Below are positions 1-9,064 of a stretch of DNA of 64,000 nt, in pieces; the first letter of the stretch is position 1; every line of letters begins with the position of its first letter. The notes beneath the pieces are model-generated. The model did not search any database. It was not told the DNA's origin and worked only from the letters and a program-made list of their open reading frames with translations. The translations under genes and the position numbers were made by a program. This DNA comes from Klebsiella grimontii (GTDB lineage Bacteria; Pseudomonadota; Gammaproteobacteria; Enterobacterales; Enterobacteriaceae), in assembly GCF_900200035.1 (NCBI RefSeq), contig NZ_FZTC01000012.1:186001-250000 (forward strand), in the 5' to 3' direction.

Positions 1-249
1 ATCTTTAGAAGCCAGATAGCGAACCTTTTGCTGCCCGACCGCCTGGCCATTTATTTTAATATCTAATAAGTACTCGCCCGGCGGGACATAGTTGTCGGTG
101 GCGAAACGGGTTAAATCGATATTGTCGCGATCGGCCGCATCCAGTACGTCGGTATTAAATTCCACGTCGGTTGAGGCGTAAGCCATAGAGGTACAGCAGA
201 AAAAAAGCATCTGAGAGAGGATTATTTTTATTTTTTGTTCTGCTGACAT
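1..249 (-). CDS. Fimbrial outer membrane usher, N-terminal part (cut by window edge)
   Basis: This is the first 83 codons of an open frame that runs off the low-coordinate end of the window. The translation starts MSAEQKIKIILSQMLFFC, a basic then hydrophobic signal peptide ending near SMAYA. It continues with VEFNTDVLDAADRDNIDLTRF and a YVPPGEYLLDI segment. This is the hallmark start of the usher N-terminal domain, where chaperone-subunit complexes dock, in PapC/FimD-type proteins. By family the whole protein would be an outer membrane barrel of about 800 residues that secretes pilins. It follows two pilin genes on the same strand. An internal ATG about 13 codons later could also be the start. 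The chaperone was not seen before the usher, so it probably lies downstream, outside the window. Confidence 0.85.
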   Translation of the reverse strand, partial: MSAEQKIKIILSQMLFFCCTSMAYASTDVEFNTDVLDAADRDNIDLTRFATDNYVPPGEYLLDIKINGQAVGQQKVRYLASKD

Positions 250-324
250 GACTATTCATCCCGAATCATTCAGTAAAATATCGTGTGCGACAAACAAGCT
301 CCAACAGCAATCACTGGCTTGTTT

Positions 325-879
325 CTAGTTGTAATCCATAAAAAAACGAGTGACGGCGTAAAAATCCCCGGCTTTAATATGCTGCTGAACCGGCACCAGC
401 GTAGCGGTAAATTTCAGCGTATTATTCTCATCACTCAGGAGATATCCCGATGAAGGTTCTCCAAACGTTAAAATTTCCCCATGGCGATCGCGAATCTGGA
501 TACCAAATCCCTTTCCTTCACCATCCGGAATTAATACTGTTGGGTCCTGCGATGAAGCATTGCCGGTAAACGTAATGGTGGCATAAGCCCCTGGCGTTGA
601 TTGATTTACGCTGCCGAAAGAGGTGCAGCCAATTAAGCGTACTAAAAAAGGCCGGATCAGCTTACCTTCTTGATCGCTATTAATATCGCGAGCGGAAATG
701 TTACCGAAATCTACCCATAGCTCCCGCGAATTAGGGTCAATATCGCATGCGGCAGCCACTAGCTCCCCCGAAAGCGCCAGCTGGCCAGGCGTAAAACTAG
801 TACTCGAAGCATGTCCGGAAAAGAGTAATCCCGATACCAATAACGCCATCAGTCTCTTTTTCTCTGTATCCTTAACCAT
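325..879 (-). CDS. Minor fimbrial subunit, type 1 pilin family
   Basis: A 184-residue predicted secreted pilin. Residues 8-26 form a signal peptide (KKRLMALLVSGLLFSGHASS). The mature part begins with a donor-strand-like stretch and GELVAAACDIDP. It has two cysteines, near residues 45 and 85, spaced as in type 1 pilins, where they form a disulfide. It ends in FFMDYN, with the penultimate-type aromatic residue typical of chaperone-usher subunits. It lies between the major pilin and the usher, all on the minus strand, so it is likely a minor or adaptor subunit of the same fimbria. The start could be at residue 11 (Met). The exact fimbrial type cannot be named from the sequence alone. Confidence 0.8.
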   Translation of the reverse strand: MVKDTEKKRLMALLVSGLLFSGHASSTSFTPGQLALSGELVAAACDIDPNSRELWVDFGNISARDINSDQEGKLIRPFLVRLIGCTSFGSVNQSTPGAYATITFTGNASSQDPTVLIPDGEGKGFGIQIRDRHGEILTFGEPSSGYLLSDENNTLKFTATLVPVQQHIKAGDFYAVTRFFMDYN

Positions 880-962
880 ACTCAGAATTCCATATTATCT
901 GGCACCTACTCCAATATCGCGGGGAGAGAGATCTCTCCCCGCGAGCGATAATTCAAAATCGA

Positions 963-1502
963 TTATTGATAATCGATGGTGAAATTGATCGTTGACTGGA
1001 ATGCACCTGCGGTTACGGTAGTGGTAGAACCGCTCGCTGCCGCTTCCGCTTTCAGGAACGCCACGAAAGGAATGGTGTTAGTACCATCAACCAGGGTGAC
1101 CGGAGTGGTCTGCGCGCCCCAGGTTACAGTCTGGCTAGCGCTGTCTTTCAGGCCGATACCTGCACCGGATGCAGTACCAGAAGTAAATGCAGCCAGAGTA
1201 GGATCGTTCGGGTTAACCGAAGTCGGGGTATAGGAAACAACGGCGCTGCTGGCAATAGTGGTATCGCAATACTGCAGCTCGATGTTTTTGGTTTCAGTTG
1301 CCTGACCACCGCCTTGCAGCAGGGAAACTGGAACCTGACCAAAATCAACGGTTACCGGGCTGGACGACGGGGCTAAACCACAAGCGGTATTCACCAGCTC
1401 ACCCTGAAGCTCAATCTGGCCATTCGTGGTATCAGCCAGTGCAGACATTGAGCCGAGAGCAGCAGTTAATGCCACAGCCATAGCAACTTTATTCAGTTTC
1501 AT
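963..1502 (-). CDS. Major fimbrial subunit (type 1 pilin family)
   Basis: A 179-residue pilin with a clear signal peptide (residues 1-23, cleavage after SALA). The mature protein starts DTTNGQIELQGELVNTACGL. Two cysteines at about 41 and 79 fit the family disulfide, and the protein ends INFTIDYQ with the beta-zipper tyrosine at the penultimate position. It is rich in Ala, Ser and Thr, as major shaft subunits are. A CAGGAA ribosome site precedes the ATG. It is the first gene of the operon, with about 650 bases of AT-rich DNA upstream, which fits the promoter-proximal place of a major subunit. Confidence 0.85.
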   Translation of the reverse strand: MKLNKVAMAVALTAALGSMSALADTTNGQIELQGELVNTACGLAPSSSPVTVDFGQVPVSLLQGGGQATETKNIELQYCDTTIASSAVVSYTPTSVNPNDPTLAAFTSGTASGAGIGLKDSASQTVTWGAQTTPVTLVDGTNTIPFVAFLKAEAAASGSTTTVTAGAFQSTINFTIDYQ

Positions 1503-2151
1503 AGAAAATTCCTGCGTTATAAATTTTTATCCTAAAAGAGTAAGGAGCTATAAAATTGCCGAAGTCTATTTACCCAACAATTTCCAGCCCTCCGCATCAC
1601 CGAAAAATCCGTTTCAATAATTAGACTATTAATTAATATTAATAATTTAATTAAAGCCAGATCCCCTGGTCGACAAAAATACTAACAAATCATTTTTTAG
1701 GTAAAAAGAGATACATTTACAGAGGAATTAAAAAAAGATTTAACCTCGCGAACAATGCCACCATAGGAAATTAACTCGCAGAGCGCTGAGATATATCCTA
1801 AAAACAAATTGCGTCAGGTAATTAATAAATGATAGTGGGCAGATATTCATAGTAAAATAATTGTAACATAGATCACATTTTATTAACAAATAGCTTTTCC
1901 TGATATAAGGATAGTCAAAAGCAGCCCGAGCAATGGACATTACGCAGCGGCTAAGAGGAGGGGGAAGACGATTCATGGGCCCGCCGCGCCTTCTTGTTTT
2001 CCTGACCTGAAGACTCCGTTATCATGCGGCCTATGAGTCAATGAAAAGAAATGCACAATGTCACGGGAACCGATGAGCAATAGCGCGACGTCATGAAAAC
2101 AATAAACTCCGCTAACGCGTTAAAACGTAAGAAAATGGACATCAAAAACAG
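1503..2151. other. AT-rich intergenic region between fimbrial operon and mutS, with a CRP-like site
   Basis: About 650 bases separate the divergent pilin and mutS genes. The part from 1600 to 1900 is very AT-rich. At 1862-1877 there is TGTAA-N6-TCACA, one base off the CRP consensus TGTGA-N6-TCACA, so cAMP-CRP control of the fimbrial operon is possible. A 78-codon frame at 1740-1976 on the minus strand has no recognisable content and is not called. I see no invertible element with long inverted repeats such as the fim switch. Confidence 0.45.
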
Positions 2152-4713
2152 ATGAGTACATTAGAGAATCTCGACGCCCACACCCCCATGATGCAGCAGT
2201 ATCTCAAGCTGAAAGCCCAGCATCCGGAGATTCTGCTGTTTTACCGGATGGGTGATTTCTACGAACTATTCTACGACGATGCGAAACGCGCGTCGCAGCT
2301 GCTGGATATCTCGCTGACGAAGCGCGGCGCTTCCGCGGGCGAACCGATTCCGATGGCCGGGATCCCGCACCACGCGGTGGAAAACTATCTGGCCAAACTG
2401 GTTAATCAGGGCGAGTCGGTGGCCATTTGCGAACAGATTGGCGATCCGGCAACCACCAAAGGGCCGGTGGAACGCAAAGTCGTCCGTATTGTGACGCCCG
2501 GCACTATCAGCGATGAAGCGCTGCTGCAGGAACGCCAGGACAATCTGCTGGCCGCCATCTGGCAGGACGGCAAAGGTTTTGGCTACGCCACCCTTGATAT
2601 CAGCTCCGGACGTTTTCGCCTGAGCGAGCCCGCCGACCGCGAAACGATGGCCGCCGAGCTCCAGCGCACCAACCCCGCCGAGCTGCTGTATGCGGAGGAT
2701 TTTGCCGAGTCGTCGCTTATTGAGGGGCGCCGCGGCCTGCGCCGTCGTCCGCTGTGGGAATTTGAAATCGACACCGCGCGCCAGCAGCTCAATCTCCAGT
2801 TCGGCACGCGCGATTTGGTTGGTTTCGGCGTTGAAAACGCCCCGCGCGGCCTGTGCGCCGCCGGCTGCCTGCTACAGTACGTCAAAGACACCCAGCGCAC
2901 GTCATTGCCGCATATCCGCTCCATCACGATGGAGCGCCAGCAGGACAGCATCATTATGGATGCGGCCACGCGTCGCAATCTGGAGATAACCCAGAACCTG
3001 GCCGGCGGCTTTGAAAATACGCTGGCCTCGGTGCTCGACTGCACCGTCACCCCGATGGGCAGCCGTATGCTGAAGCGCTGGCTGCATATGCCGGCGCGCG
3101 ACACCGCCGTGCTGGTAGAGCGCCAGCAGACCATCGGCGCGCTGCAGGAACATTACACCGAGCTGCAGCCGGTGCTGCGTCAGGTCGGCGACCTCGAACG
3201 TATTCTGGCGCGCCTGGCGCTGCGCACCGCCCGCCCTCGCGATTTAGCGCGTATGCGTCACGCTTTCCAGCAGCTGCCGGCGCTGCGCGCCATGCTGGCC
3301 GACGTCGATTGCGCGCCGGTGCAGCGGCTCCGGGAAAAGATGGGGGAATTTAGCGAACTGCGCGAACTGCTGGAGCGGGCGATTATCGATGCGCCGCCGG
3401 TATTGGTTCGCGACGGCGGGGTTATCGCCCCCGGCTATCACGCGGAACTCGATGAGTGGCGCGGCCTGGCCGATGGCGCTACCGATTACCTCGACAGACT
3501 GGAAGTTCGCGAGCGCGAGCGTCTGGGGCTGGATACGCTGAAGGTGGGCTACAACGCCGTCCACGGCTACTACATCCAGATTAGCCGTGGTCAGAGCCAG
3601 CACGCGCCGATCCACTACGTCCGTCGCCAGACCCTCAAAAACGCCGAGCGCTATATTATTCCTGAGCTGAAGGAGTATGAAGACAAAGTCCTGACCTCCA
3701 AAGGGAAAGCGCTGGCGCTGGAAAAGCAGCTGTACGATGAGCTTTTCGATATGCTGCTGCCGCATCTTGGCGACCTGCAGCAGAGCGCCAGCGCGCTGGC
3801 GGAGCTCGATGTGCTGGTGAACCTCGCCGAGCGCGCGGAGACCCTCAACTACTGCTGCCCGACCTTTAGCGATAAGCCGGGCATTCGGATTAGCGAAGGC
3901 CGCCATCCGGTGGTTGAGCAGGTGCTGAAAGAGCCGTTTATCGCCAACCCGCTGCATCTCGCCCCGCAGCGGAGAATGCTGATTATCACCGGTCCGAATA
4001 TGGGCGGTAAAAGTACCTATATGCGCCAAACCGCGCTGATTGCCCTGCTGGCGTATATCGGCAGCTACGTTCCGGCGGAAAAAGTCGACATCGGCCCTAT
4101 CGATCGTATTTTCACCCGCGTCGGCGCGGCGGATGACCTGGCCAGCGGCCGCTCAACCTTTATGGTAGAGATGACCGAAACCGCTAATATTCTGCATAAC
4201 GCCACCGAGCATAGCCTGGTGCTGATGGATGAAATTGGCCGCGGCACCTCGACCTACGATGGCCTGTCGCTGGCGTGGGCCTGCGCGGAAAATCTGGCGA
4301 ATAAGATCAAAGCCCTGACCCTGTTTGCCACCCACTACTTCGAGCTGACCCAACTGCCGGAGAAAATGGAAGGCGTGGCCAACGTCCATCTTGATGCCCT
4401 GGAGCACGGCGATACCATCGCCTTTATGCACAGCGTGCAGGATGGCGCGGCCAGTAAGAGCTACGGCCTGGCGGTTGCCGCGCTGGCCGGGGTGCCGAAA
4501 GAGGTGATCAAGCGCGCGCGGCAGAAGCTGCGCGAGCTGGAAAGCATCGCGCCGAGCGCTGCCGCCACGCAGGTGGACGGTACCCAGATGTCGTTGCTTT
4601 CCGCGCCGGAAGAGACCTCGCCCGCGGTTGAAGCGCTGGAGAATCTCGATCCGGATTCGCTGACTCCGCGCCAGGCGCTGGAGTGGATCTATCGCCTGAA
4701 GAGCCTGGTGTAG
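2152..4713 (+). CDS. mutS: DNA mismatch repair protein MutS
   Basis: 853 residues, the same length as E. coli MutS, and nearly identical to it as far as I recall. It recognises mismatches and short loops and recruits MutL to start methyl-directed repair. The N-terminal mismatch-binding domain carries the Phe36-Tyr-Glu38 motif ([10 protein letters not shown]). The ATPase domain has Walker [10 protein letters not shown] around residue 614 and the Walker B region [15 protein letters not shown]. The C-terminal end [17 protein letters not shown] is the tetramerisation tail. The start at [12 protein letters not shown] matches the E. coli start. It is monocistronic, followed at once by a strong hairpin terminator. 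Confidence 0.99.
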   Translation: MSTLENLDAHTPMMQQYLKLKAQHPEILLFYRMGDFYELFYDDAKRASQLLDISLTKRGASAGEPIPMAGIPHHAVENYLAKLVNQGESVAICEQIGDPATTKGPVERKVVRIVTPGTISDEALLQERQDNLLAAIWQDGKGFGYATLDISSGRFRLSEPADRETMAAELQRTNPAELLYAEDFAESSLIEGRRGLRRRPLWEFEIDTARQQLNLQFGTRDLVGFGVENAPRGLCAAGCLLQYVKDTQRTSLPHIRSITMERQQDSIIMDAATRRNLEITQNLAGGFENTLASVLDCTVTPMGSRMLKRWLHMPARDTAVLVERQQTIGALQEHYTELQPVLRQVGDLERILARLALRTARPRDLARMRHAFQQLPALRAMLADVDCAPVQRLREKMGEFSELRELLERAIIDAPPVLVRDGGVIAPGYHAELDEWRGLADGATDYLDRLEVRERERLGLDTLKVGYNAVHGYYIQISRGQSQHAPIHYVRRQTLKNAERYIIPELKEYEDKVLTSKGKALALEKQLYDELFDMLLPHLGDLQQSASALAELDVLVNLAERAETLNYCCPTFSDKPGIRISEGRHPVVEQVLKEPFIANPLHLAPQRRMLIITGPNMGGKSTYMRQTALIALLAYIGSYVPAEKVDIGPIDRIFTRVGAADDLASGRSTFMVEMTETANILHNATEHSLVLMDEIGRGTSTYDGLSLAWACAENLANKIKALTLFATHYFELTQLPEKMEGVANVHLDALEHGDTIAFMHSVQDGAASKSYGLAVAALAGVPKEVIKRARQKLRELESIAPSAAATQVDGTQMSLLSAPEETSPAVEALENLDPDSLTPRQALEWIYRLKSLV

Positions 4714-4729
4714 TTCTCGTTTAACGTGA

Positions 4730-4761
4730 AAAACGGCAGCGCCCTGCGGTGCTGCCGTTTT
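4730..4761 (+). terminator. Intrinsic terminator of mutS
   Basis: AAAACGGCAGC, a ten-base loop, then GCTGCCGTTTT form an 11-bp stem ending in a T run, 17 bases after the mutS stop codon. Confidence 0.85.
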
Positions 4762-4767
4762 AACAAA

Positions 4768-5125
4768 TGCAAAATGGGTGCGAGAGAATGCATCCTGACA
4801 ACCAATACGCGGGGTCGCCCCCGCGCTGATGCTATTTCTTCGATTCGTAAGCGAGAACAGCTTTAAACTCCATACTACGCTCTTTAATACTTAGCTCGCA
4901 CAGCGAGCTGCACACCAAAAGCGTCAATCCCAGTACCGTAAAACACAGTACGATGATTGCCACAAGGGCATATTTTGTTAGCATGTCTTGCCTCCCTGCA
5001 AAGAAGAGACTAACATCTGAATTGTTCAGGTTCATTCGTCAGCCTCAGTTGATAGAAATATCTCCTGGGGCTTTCGTCTATCTGAATCCTTGTCAATGCT
5101 CAAAGCCAGATAGCCTCAAGCACCC
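4768..5125 (-). ncRNA. hok-type mRNA with leader (tac) and 3' fold-back (fbi) elements; sok antisense region
   Basis: Reading the minus strand, the leader begins near 5125 with GGGTGCTTGAGGC, as in known hok mRNAs. It lies just downstream of a possible -10 (RC of 5131-5140, ATATAGAATA). The distal end beyond the hok stop has a GCGGGG/CCCCGC hairpin and then GCACCC at about 4774-4779. GCACCC can pair with the leader GGGTGC, which is the 5'-3' fold-back that keeps hok mRNA translationally silent. A sok-like antisense RNA is expected on the plus strand opposite about 5020-5110. I could not place its promoter or ends. Boundaries are estimates. Confidence 0.55.
4832..4984 (-). CDS. hok: Small membrane toxin of the Hok family (HokE-like)
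   Basis: A 50-residue protein starting [19 protein letters not shown]. It has one N-terminal membrane helix (residues 5-25), then [24 protein letters not shown]. The conserved CSLCEL-type cysteine and the E-F-x-A-x-L-A-Y-E tail are those of Hok/HokE toxins, which depolarise the inner membrane when made in excess. The frame is open for 17 more codons upstream, but the MLTKYA start is the family start. The flanking RNA has the features of a hok mRNA (see the adjoining RNA entry), so this looks like an intact type I toxin-antitoxin locus. It is convergent with mutS. Confidence 0.88.
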   Translation of the reverse strand: MLTKYALVAIIVLCFTVLGLTLLVCSSLCELSIKERSMEFKAVLAYESKK

Positions 5126-5290
5126 GCCGCTATTCTATATTTTCCCGGCCGCGAAGCTTATCGGTAATTTATCAAACCCGTTGATTTTATTATAAACTGG
5201 AAGATGGCTCGCAAACGTATCTGCTCTATTAACCTTTTTTCATATTTAAAAATTTAATGGCTACAGATTTCTCATTGATTCATTAAATAT

Positions 5291-5316
5291 AAAAAAGGCC
5301 CGACTGCGCGGGCCCG
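5291..5316 (-). terminator. Intrinsic terminator of the kpdBCD operon
   Basis: On the minus strand, CGGGCCCGCGCAGTCGGGCC followed by six T. The stem is GGCCCG/CGGGCC and it sits just after the kpdD stop codon. Confidence 0.85.
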
Positions 5317-5322
5317 TTTATT

Positions 5323-5559
5323 TTATCGTTTATCCTCCGCCAGCAGCGGCGGAATATGCGGCACCATCGGCGCGTCATCAATATCCTTCTGGGTCATGCG
5401 GAACGCTTCAGGATAATGTTCGCGGCTGGTGCGGCGTAGCGGTTCCGTATCACGCCAGGTGTAGAAACAATGCTGGCACTGGAATACCGTCCAGACATCT
5501 TTTACCGGCGATGTTGCCAGCACTTCAATATGTTCATCGGCGCAGCGTGGACAAATCAT
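5323..5559 (-). CDS. kpdD: Hydroxyarylic acid decarboxylase, small subunit D
   Basis: A 78-residue protein of the KpdD/VdcD/BsdD family. It has two CxxC pairs, MICPRCADEH near the start and FQCQHCFYTW near residue 30, which look like a small zinc-binding knuckle. By family it is an accessory subunit needed for full activity of the UbiD-type decarboxylase encoded upstream. It is the last gene of the three-gene operon, 10 bases after kpdC, and is followed by an intrinsic terminator. Confidence 0.9.
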   Translation of the reverse strand: MICPRCADEHIEVLATSPVKDVWTVFQCQHCFYTWRDTEPLRRTSREHYPEAFRMTQKDIDDAPMVPHIPPLLAEDKR

Positions 5560-5569
5560 CTTTTTCTCC

Positions 5570-6997
5570 TTATTTACGGTTAGCCAGCATGGCGGTCAAT
5601 TTTTCAGCCCAGGCTTTCGTTTCAGGGAGATCCTGTACCGGCTGGCTGTAGTGGCCGCGAAGGTCCGGCGCAACCGGGGTGGTGGCGTCGATAATCAGTT
5701 TGTCGGTGATCCCCGCCGGGCTGGAGCCTGGATCGAGCTCCAGTACCGACATATTCGGCAGCTGCACCAGGTCCCCGGCCGGGTTAACCTTCGACGACAG
5801 CGCCCACATCACCTGCGGCAGGTTGAACGGGTCGACGTCCTCATCAACCATGATCACCATCTTCACGTAGCCCAGACCATGCGGCGTAGTCATCGCCCGC
5901 AGGCCTACCGCACGGGCAAAGCCGCCGTAGCGTTTTTTGGTGGAGATAATCGCCAACAGACCGTGGGTGTACATCGCGTTGACGGCCTGTACCTCGGGGA
6001 ACTCGGCCTTCAGCTGCTGATACAGCGGCACGCAGGTGGCCGGGCCCATCAGATAGTCGATCTCGGTCCACGGCATGCCGAGATAGAGAGACTCGAAGAT
6101 CGGTTTGCTGCGGTAAGAGACTTTATCGATTCGTACCACCGTCATATTACGGCCGCCGGAGTAGTGGCCGGTAAATTCGCCGAACGGGCCTTCGATTTCG
6201 CGCTTGCGGCTTTCAATCACCCCTTCGAGGATCACCTCTGAGCCCCACGGCACGTCAAAGCCGGTCAGCGGCGCGGTGGCGATAGGATACGGACTTTCGC
6301 GCAGCGCGCCGGCCATCTCATATTCCGACTGATCGTATTTCAGCGGCGTAGCGCCCATCAGGGTAATAATCGGATCGTTTCCCAGGGTAATGGCGATCGG
6401 CAGATCTTCACCGCGCTCTTCCGCTTTGTGCAGATGCAGAGCGATATCATGCATCGGTACCGGCTGCAGGCCGAGCTTACGTTTACCCTTCACCTCCATA
6501 CGGTAAATGCCGACGTTTTGCTTGCCAAAATTGTCCGGGTCGAGAGGATCGCGAGAGACCACGCAGGCTTTGTCGAGATAAAAGCCGCCGTCGCCGTCGT
6601 TGAGACGGAACAGGGGCAGAATATCGAACAGATTAATCGCCTCGCCGTCGACGGTATTTTCCGCCCACGCCGGGTTTGCCCGCCGCTCCGGCGTCACCGG
6701 GAATTTATCCCAGCGACGAATAAATTCGTCGATCTGATTTTTCACCGGCGTATTCGGCGGCAGACCCAGCGAGATAGCGTGGTTCTGCCAGGAGCCGATG
6801 GTGTTCATTGCCACGCGCGCATCGGTAAAACCGCGAATATTGTCAAACCACAGCGCGGGAGCGCCATCGCCGATGCGCCCGGTGGCGTTTGCCGCCGCGG
6901 CCAGATCCGGCTCCGCGTTCACTTCTTCGCTAATTTTCAGCAGTTGCCCCTGGTCGTCCAGCGCCTGCAAAAAGCTGCGCAAATCATCAAAAGCCAT
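5570..6997 (-). CDS. kpdC: UbiD-family 4-hydroxybenzoate (hydroxyarylic acid) decarboxylase, subunit C
   Basis: 475 residues, the usual length for UbiD-family decarboxylases. It removes CO2 from hydroxybenzoate-type acids, giving phenols, using prenylated FMN. Visible family features are DDLRSFLQALDDQGQLLKI at the start, GIYRMEVKGKRKLGLQ, EIEGPFGEFTGHYSGG (the conserved E-G-P-F-G-E-x-T-G-Y/H motif) and the C-terminal MWALSSKVNP region. Its start overlaps the kpdB stop (TAATG), a sign of coupled translation. The preferred substrate cannot be read from the sequence; 4-hydroxybenzoate and related acids are known for Klebsiella and E. coli homologues. Confidence 0.92.
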   Translation of the reverse strand: MAFDDLRSFLQALDDQGQLLKISEEVNAEPDLAAAANATGRIGDGAPALWFDNIRGFTDARVAMNTIGSWQNHAISLGLPPNTPVKNQIDEFIRRWDKFPVTPERRANPAWAENTVDGEAINLFDILPLFRLNDGDGGFYLDKACVVSRDPLDPDNFGKQNVGIYRMEVKGKRKLGLQPVPMHDIALHLHKAEERGEDLPIAITLGNDPIITLMGATPLKYDQSEYEMAGALRESPYPIATAPLTGFDVPWGSEVILEGVIESRKREIEGPFGEFTGHYSGGRNMTVVRIDKVSYRSKPIFESLYLGMPWTEIDYLMGPATCVPLYQQLKAEFPEVQAVNAMYTHGLLAIISTKKRYGGFARAVGLRAMTTPHGLGYVKMVIMVDEDVDPFNLPQVMWALSSKVNPAGDLVQLPNMSVLELDPGSSPAGITDKLIIDATTPVAPDLRGHYSQPVQDLPETKAWAEKLTAMLANRK

Positions 6998-7590
6998 TAT
7001 TCATTCTCCTGTGAAATACTCTCTACCGCCCGTAACCCGCTCCAGCGGCGCGCTTTGTGATACTCCAGACCGAACTGATCCAGCACCCGCGTGACAACGT
7101 GGTCAGTGACGTCCTCAATGGTTTTGGGATGGTTGTAATAGGCGGGCATGGGCGGCACCATCGCCACGCCCATGCGCGACAGAGCCAGCATGTTTTCCAG
7201 ATGGATAGTGCTCAACGGCATTTCGCGCGGTACCAGCACCAGCTTACGCCCCTCTTTCAGCACCACGTCCGCGGCCCGCCCCACCAGCCCCTCGGCATAA
7301 CCGGCACGGATACCGGCCAGCGTTTTCATACTGCAGGGGATAACGATCATGCCGTCGGTACGAAATGAACCTGATGAGATGATGGCGGCCTGATCCGCCG
7401 GGCTATGCGAGAAATCGGCCAGCGCCGCCACTTCACGGGCGCTGTACGGCGTTTCCAGTTCAATGGTGGTTTTGGCCCACTTTGACATCACCAGATGCGT
7501 TTCCACTTCCGGCATCTCACGAAGCGCTTTCAGTAGCGCAACCCCCAGCGGAGCGCCCGTCGCTCCGGTCATCCCGACTATTAGCTTCAT
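6997..7590 (-). CDS. kpdB: UbiX-like flavin prenyltransferase, subunit B
   Basis: 197 residues. The protein starts MKLIVGMTGATGAPLGVALL, the flavin-binding start of the UbiX/Pad1 family, and has the SSGSFRTDGMIVIPCSMKTLAGI and LVLVPREMPLSTIHLENM motifs. It attaches a dimethylallyl group to FMN to make the cofactor used by KpdC. I chose the ATG at 7590 because GAGG lies five bases upstream and the family begins MKLIVG; an adjacent ATG at 7593 and a longer open frame upstream are less likely. It is the first gene of kpdBCD and is divergent from a MarR-type regulator. Confidence 0.92.
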   Translation of the reverse strand: MKLIVGMTGATGAPLGVALLKALREMPEVETHLVMSKWAKTTIELETPYSAREVAALADFSHSPADQAAIISSGSFRTDGMIVIPCSMKTLAGIRAGYAEGLVGRAADVVLKEGRKLVLVPREMPLSTIHLENMLALSRMGVAMVPPMPAYYNHPKTIEDVTDHVVTRVLDQFGLEYHKARRWSGLRAVESISQENE

Positions 7591-7593
7591 CAT

Positions 7594-7760
7594 CGCCTCG
7601 CAAATCGTTCGTGTACGAACATTTTTATTAAAGCTACGCTTGATACGCTTTTCTTGCAAGTTCGTTCGTACACGGCCGCATTTTTCATCAAAACAGGAAA
7701 AATGCTCAAACGCCCTCCGAACGGCTATCATAGAACCGACGGTTTTTTTATGGAGTGGTC
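7594..7760. promoter_or_regulatory. Divergent kpdB / marR promoter region with palindromic operator
   Basis: At 7607-7620 there is a perfect palindrome, GTTCGTGTACGAAC. A second related element, TTCGTTCGTACACGG, lies at 7661-7675 and contains the reverse complement of GTGTACGAA. Two copies of the same half-site flanking a divergent promoter next to a MarR-family gene fit autoregulation and repression of kpdBCD until a phenolic acid binds the regulator. The assignment to this regulator is inference. Confidence 0.6.
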
Positions 7761-8180
7761 ATGGAGTTAAAAAACGAGGCGTTCCACCTGCTGCGCCAGC
7801 TTTTTCAGCAGCACACCGCCCGCTGGCAGCTTGAGCTGCCGGACCTCACCAAACCGCAGTATGCGGTGATGCGTTCCATTGCCGAGCATCCCGGCATTGA
7901 ACAGGTGACGTTAACGGAAGCGGCGGTCAGCACCAAAGCGACGCTGGCGGAGATGCTGAGCCGAATGGAGAGCCGCGGTCTGGTTCGTCGCGAACACGAC
8001 CCGGCGGACAAACGCCGTCGGTTTGTCTATTTAACCGCAGAAGGCGAAGCGCTACTGGCAAGCTCAATGCCGCTGGGTCACGCCGTCGACGAAGAGTTTT
8101 TAGGTCGGCTGAGCGATGAGGAGCGCCAGCAGTTTTCGCAAATCATCCACAAGCTGATGGCGCAAGAACAGCAGCGTTAA
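7761..8180 (+). CDS. MarR-family transcriptional regulator of the decarboxylase operon
   Basis: 139 residues with a MarR winged helix: LTKPQYAVMRSIAEHPGIEQ, then the recognition helix region TLTEAAVSTKATLAEMLSRMESRGLVRRE, then the wing DPADKRRRFVYLTAEGEALL. MarR proteins bind palindromic operators and release on binding small phenolic ligands, and this one is divergent from kpdBCD. I use the ATG at 7761, which has TGGAG five bases upstream, rather than the GTG at 7755. The 3' end overlaps the convergent LysR gene by four bases. Identity with the regulator of kpd/ecd genes in relatives is likely but not proven. Confidence 0.85.
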   Translation: MELKNEAFHLLRQLFQQHTARWQLELPDLTKPQYAVMRSIAEHPGIEQVTLTEAAVSTKATLAEMLSRMESRGLVRREHDPADKRRRFVYLTAEGEALLASSMPLGHAVDEEFLGRLSDEERQQFSQIIHKLMAQEQQR

Positions 8181-9064
8181 CCCACGCGTTCGCGTAAAAA
8201 ATCAATAAACGCCCGCACTCTGGCAGGGATATGCTGCGCGTCCGGGTAAACCGCATATACCCCCTGGGGCGGAAAGCTAAACTCCGGCATCACCTTCACC
8301 AGTGCGCCGTCCGCCAGCGCAGCGGCCACCAGCCACTCGGGTAGCAGCGCGATGCCGCTGCCCGCCAGCGCAAAAGCCATCAGCGCGCTGGCGCTATCCG
8401 CCGACAGCCGCGGCGCCGGTTTAATCTCGAAGGCAATGCTCTCGTCATGGGGCCCGCTAAGCTGCCAGCGGAGCGGCGCGGTCAGACGTTCATGAATAAT
8501 CCACGCCGATTGCGCCAGATCTTCAAGCGTCTTCACAGGATGCTGTGCCAGCCATGACGGGGCTGCAACCGGGACGATGGCAAAGCGTGATATCAGCGCC
8601 GCGCGGTAGCGCGAATCCGCCAGCGTGCCGAGACGAATCGCCACGTCAAACCGCTCGGAGATTAAATCCGCGTGGTGAGAAGAGGAAACATGGCGTACGC
8701 GGAGCGCAGGATGCCGCAGGCTGAACTCCGCCAGTGCCGGAATAATCACCTGCGCGCCATATTCAGGCGTCGTCGTGATCCGCAGCTCGCCGCTCAACCC
8801 CACGTGGCTGCCCCGGACGTCGTCCTGCAGGTTTTCCGCCGCTTTCAGCAGCGCGACCCCGCGATGATAGAACAGCGAACCGGCTTCGGTAAGCGTCAGG
8901 CGACGGGTCGATCGCAATAGCAGCGTGACCCCCAGTTCGTTCTCCAGCTGGCGGACGTTGAAACTCACCACCGCCTTGGTCTGCCCCAGAGCCGCCGCCG
9001 CTGCGGTAAAACTCCCGCTATCGACTACCGCCACAAACATGTTCATCCGCTGCAGGTTCAGCAT
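8177..9064 (-). CDS. LysR-family transcriptional regulator
   Basis: 295 residues. The N-terminal helix-turn-helix reads MNMFVAVVDSGSFTAAAAALGQTKAVVSFNVRQLENELGVTLLLRSTRRLTLTEAG, typical of the CrgA-like LysR group. It is followed by the two-lobed effector domain, with SGELRITTTPEYGAQVIIPALAEF and SGIALLPEWL. It is divergent from the MFS transporter gene, 107 bases apart, so it probably controls that gene. The ATG at 9064 (MLNLQRMNMF) is chosen because LysR proteins begin a few residues before the HTH. The open frame extends 44 codons upstream without recognisable content, and an ATG at 9076 is possible. Confidence 0.85.
   Translation of the reverse strand: MLNLQRMNMFVAVVDSGSFTAAAAALGQTKAVVSFNVRQLENELGVTLLLRSTRRLTLTEAGSLFYHRGVALLKAAENLQDDVRGSHVGLSGELRITTTPEYGAQVIIPALAEFSLRHPALRVRHVSSSHHADLISERFDVAIRLGTLADSRYRAALISRFAIVPVAAPSWLAQHPVKTLEDLAQSAWIIHERLTAPLRWQLSGPHDESIAFEIKPAPRLSADSASALMAFALAGSGIALLPEWLVAAALADGALVKVMPEFSFPPQGVYAVYPDAQHIPARVRAFIDFLRERVG

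Noticed and set aside
1740..1976. 78-codon frame upstream of mutS
   Set aside because: It is in AT-rich DNA without a clear ribosome site and matches nothing I recognise.
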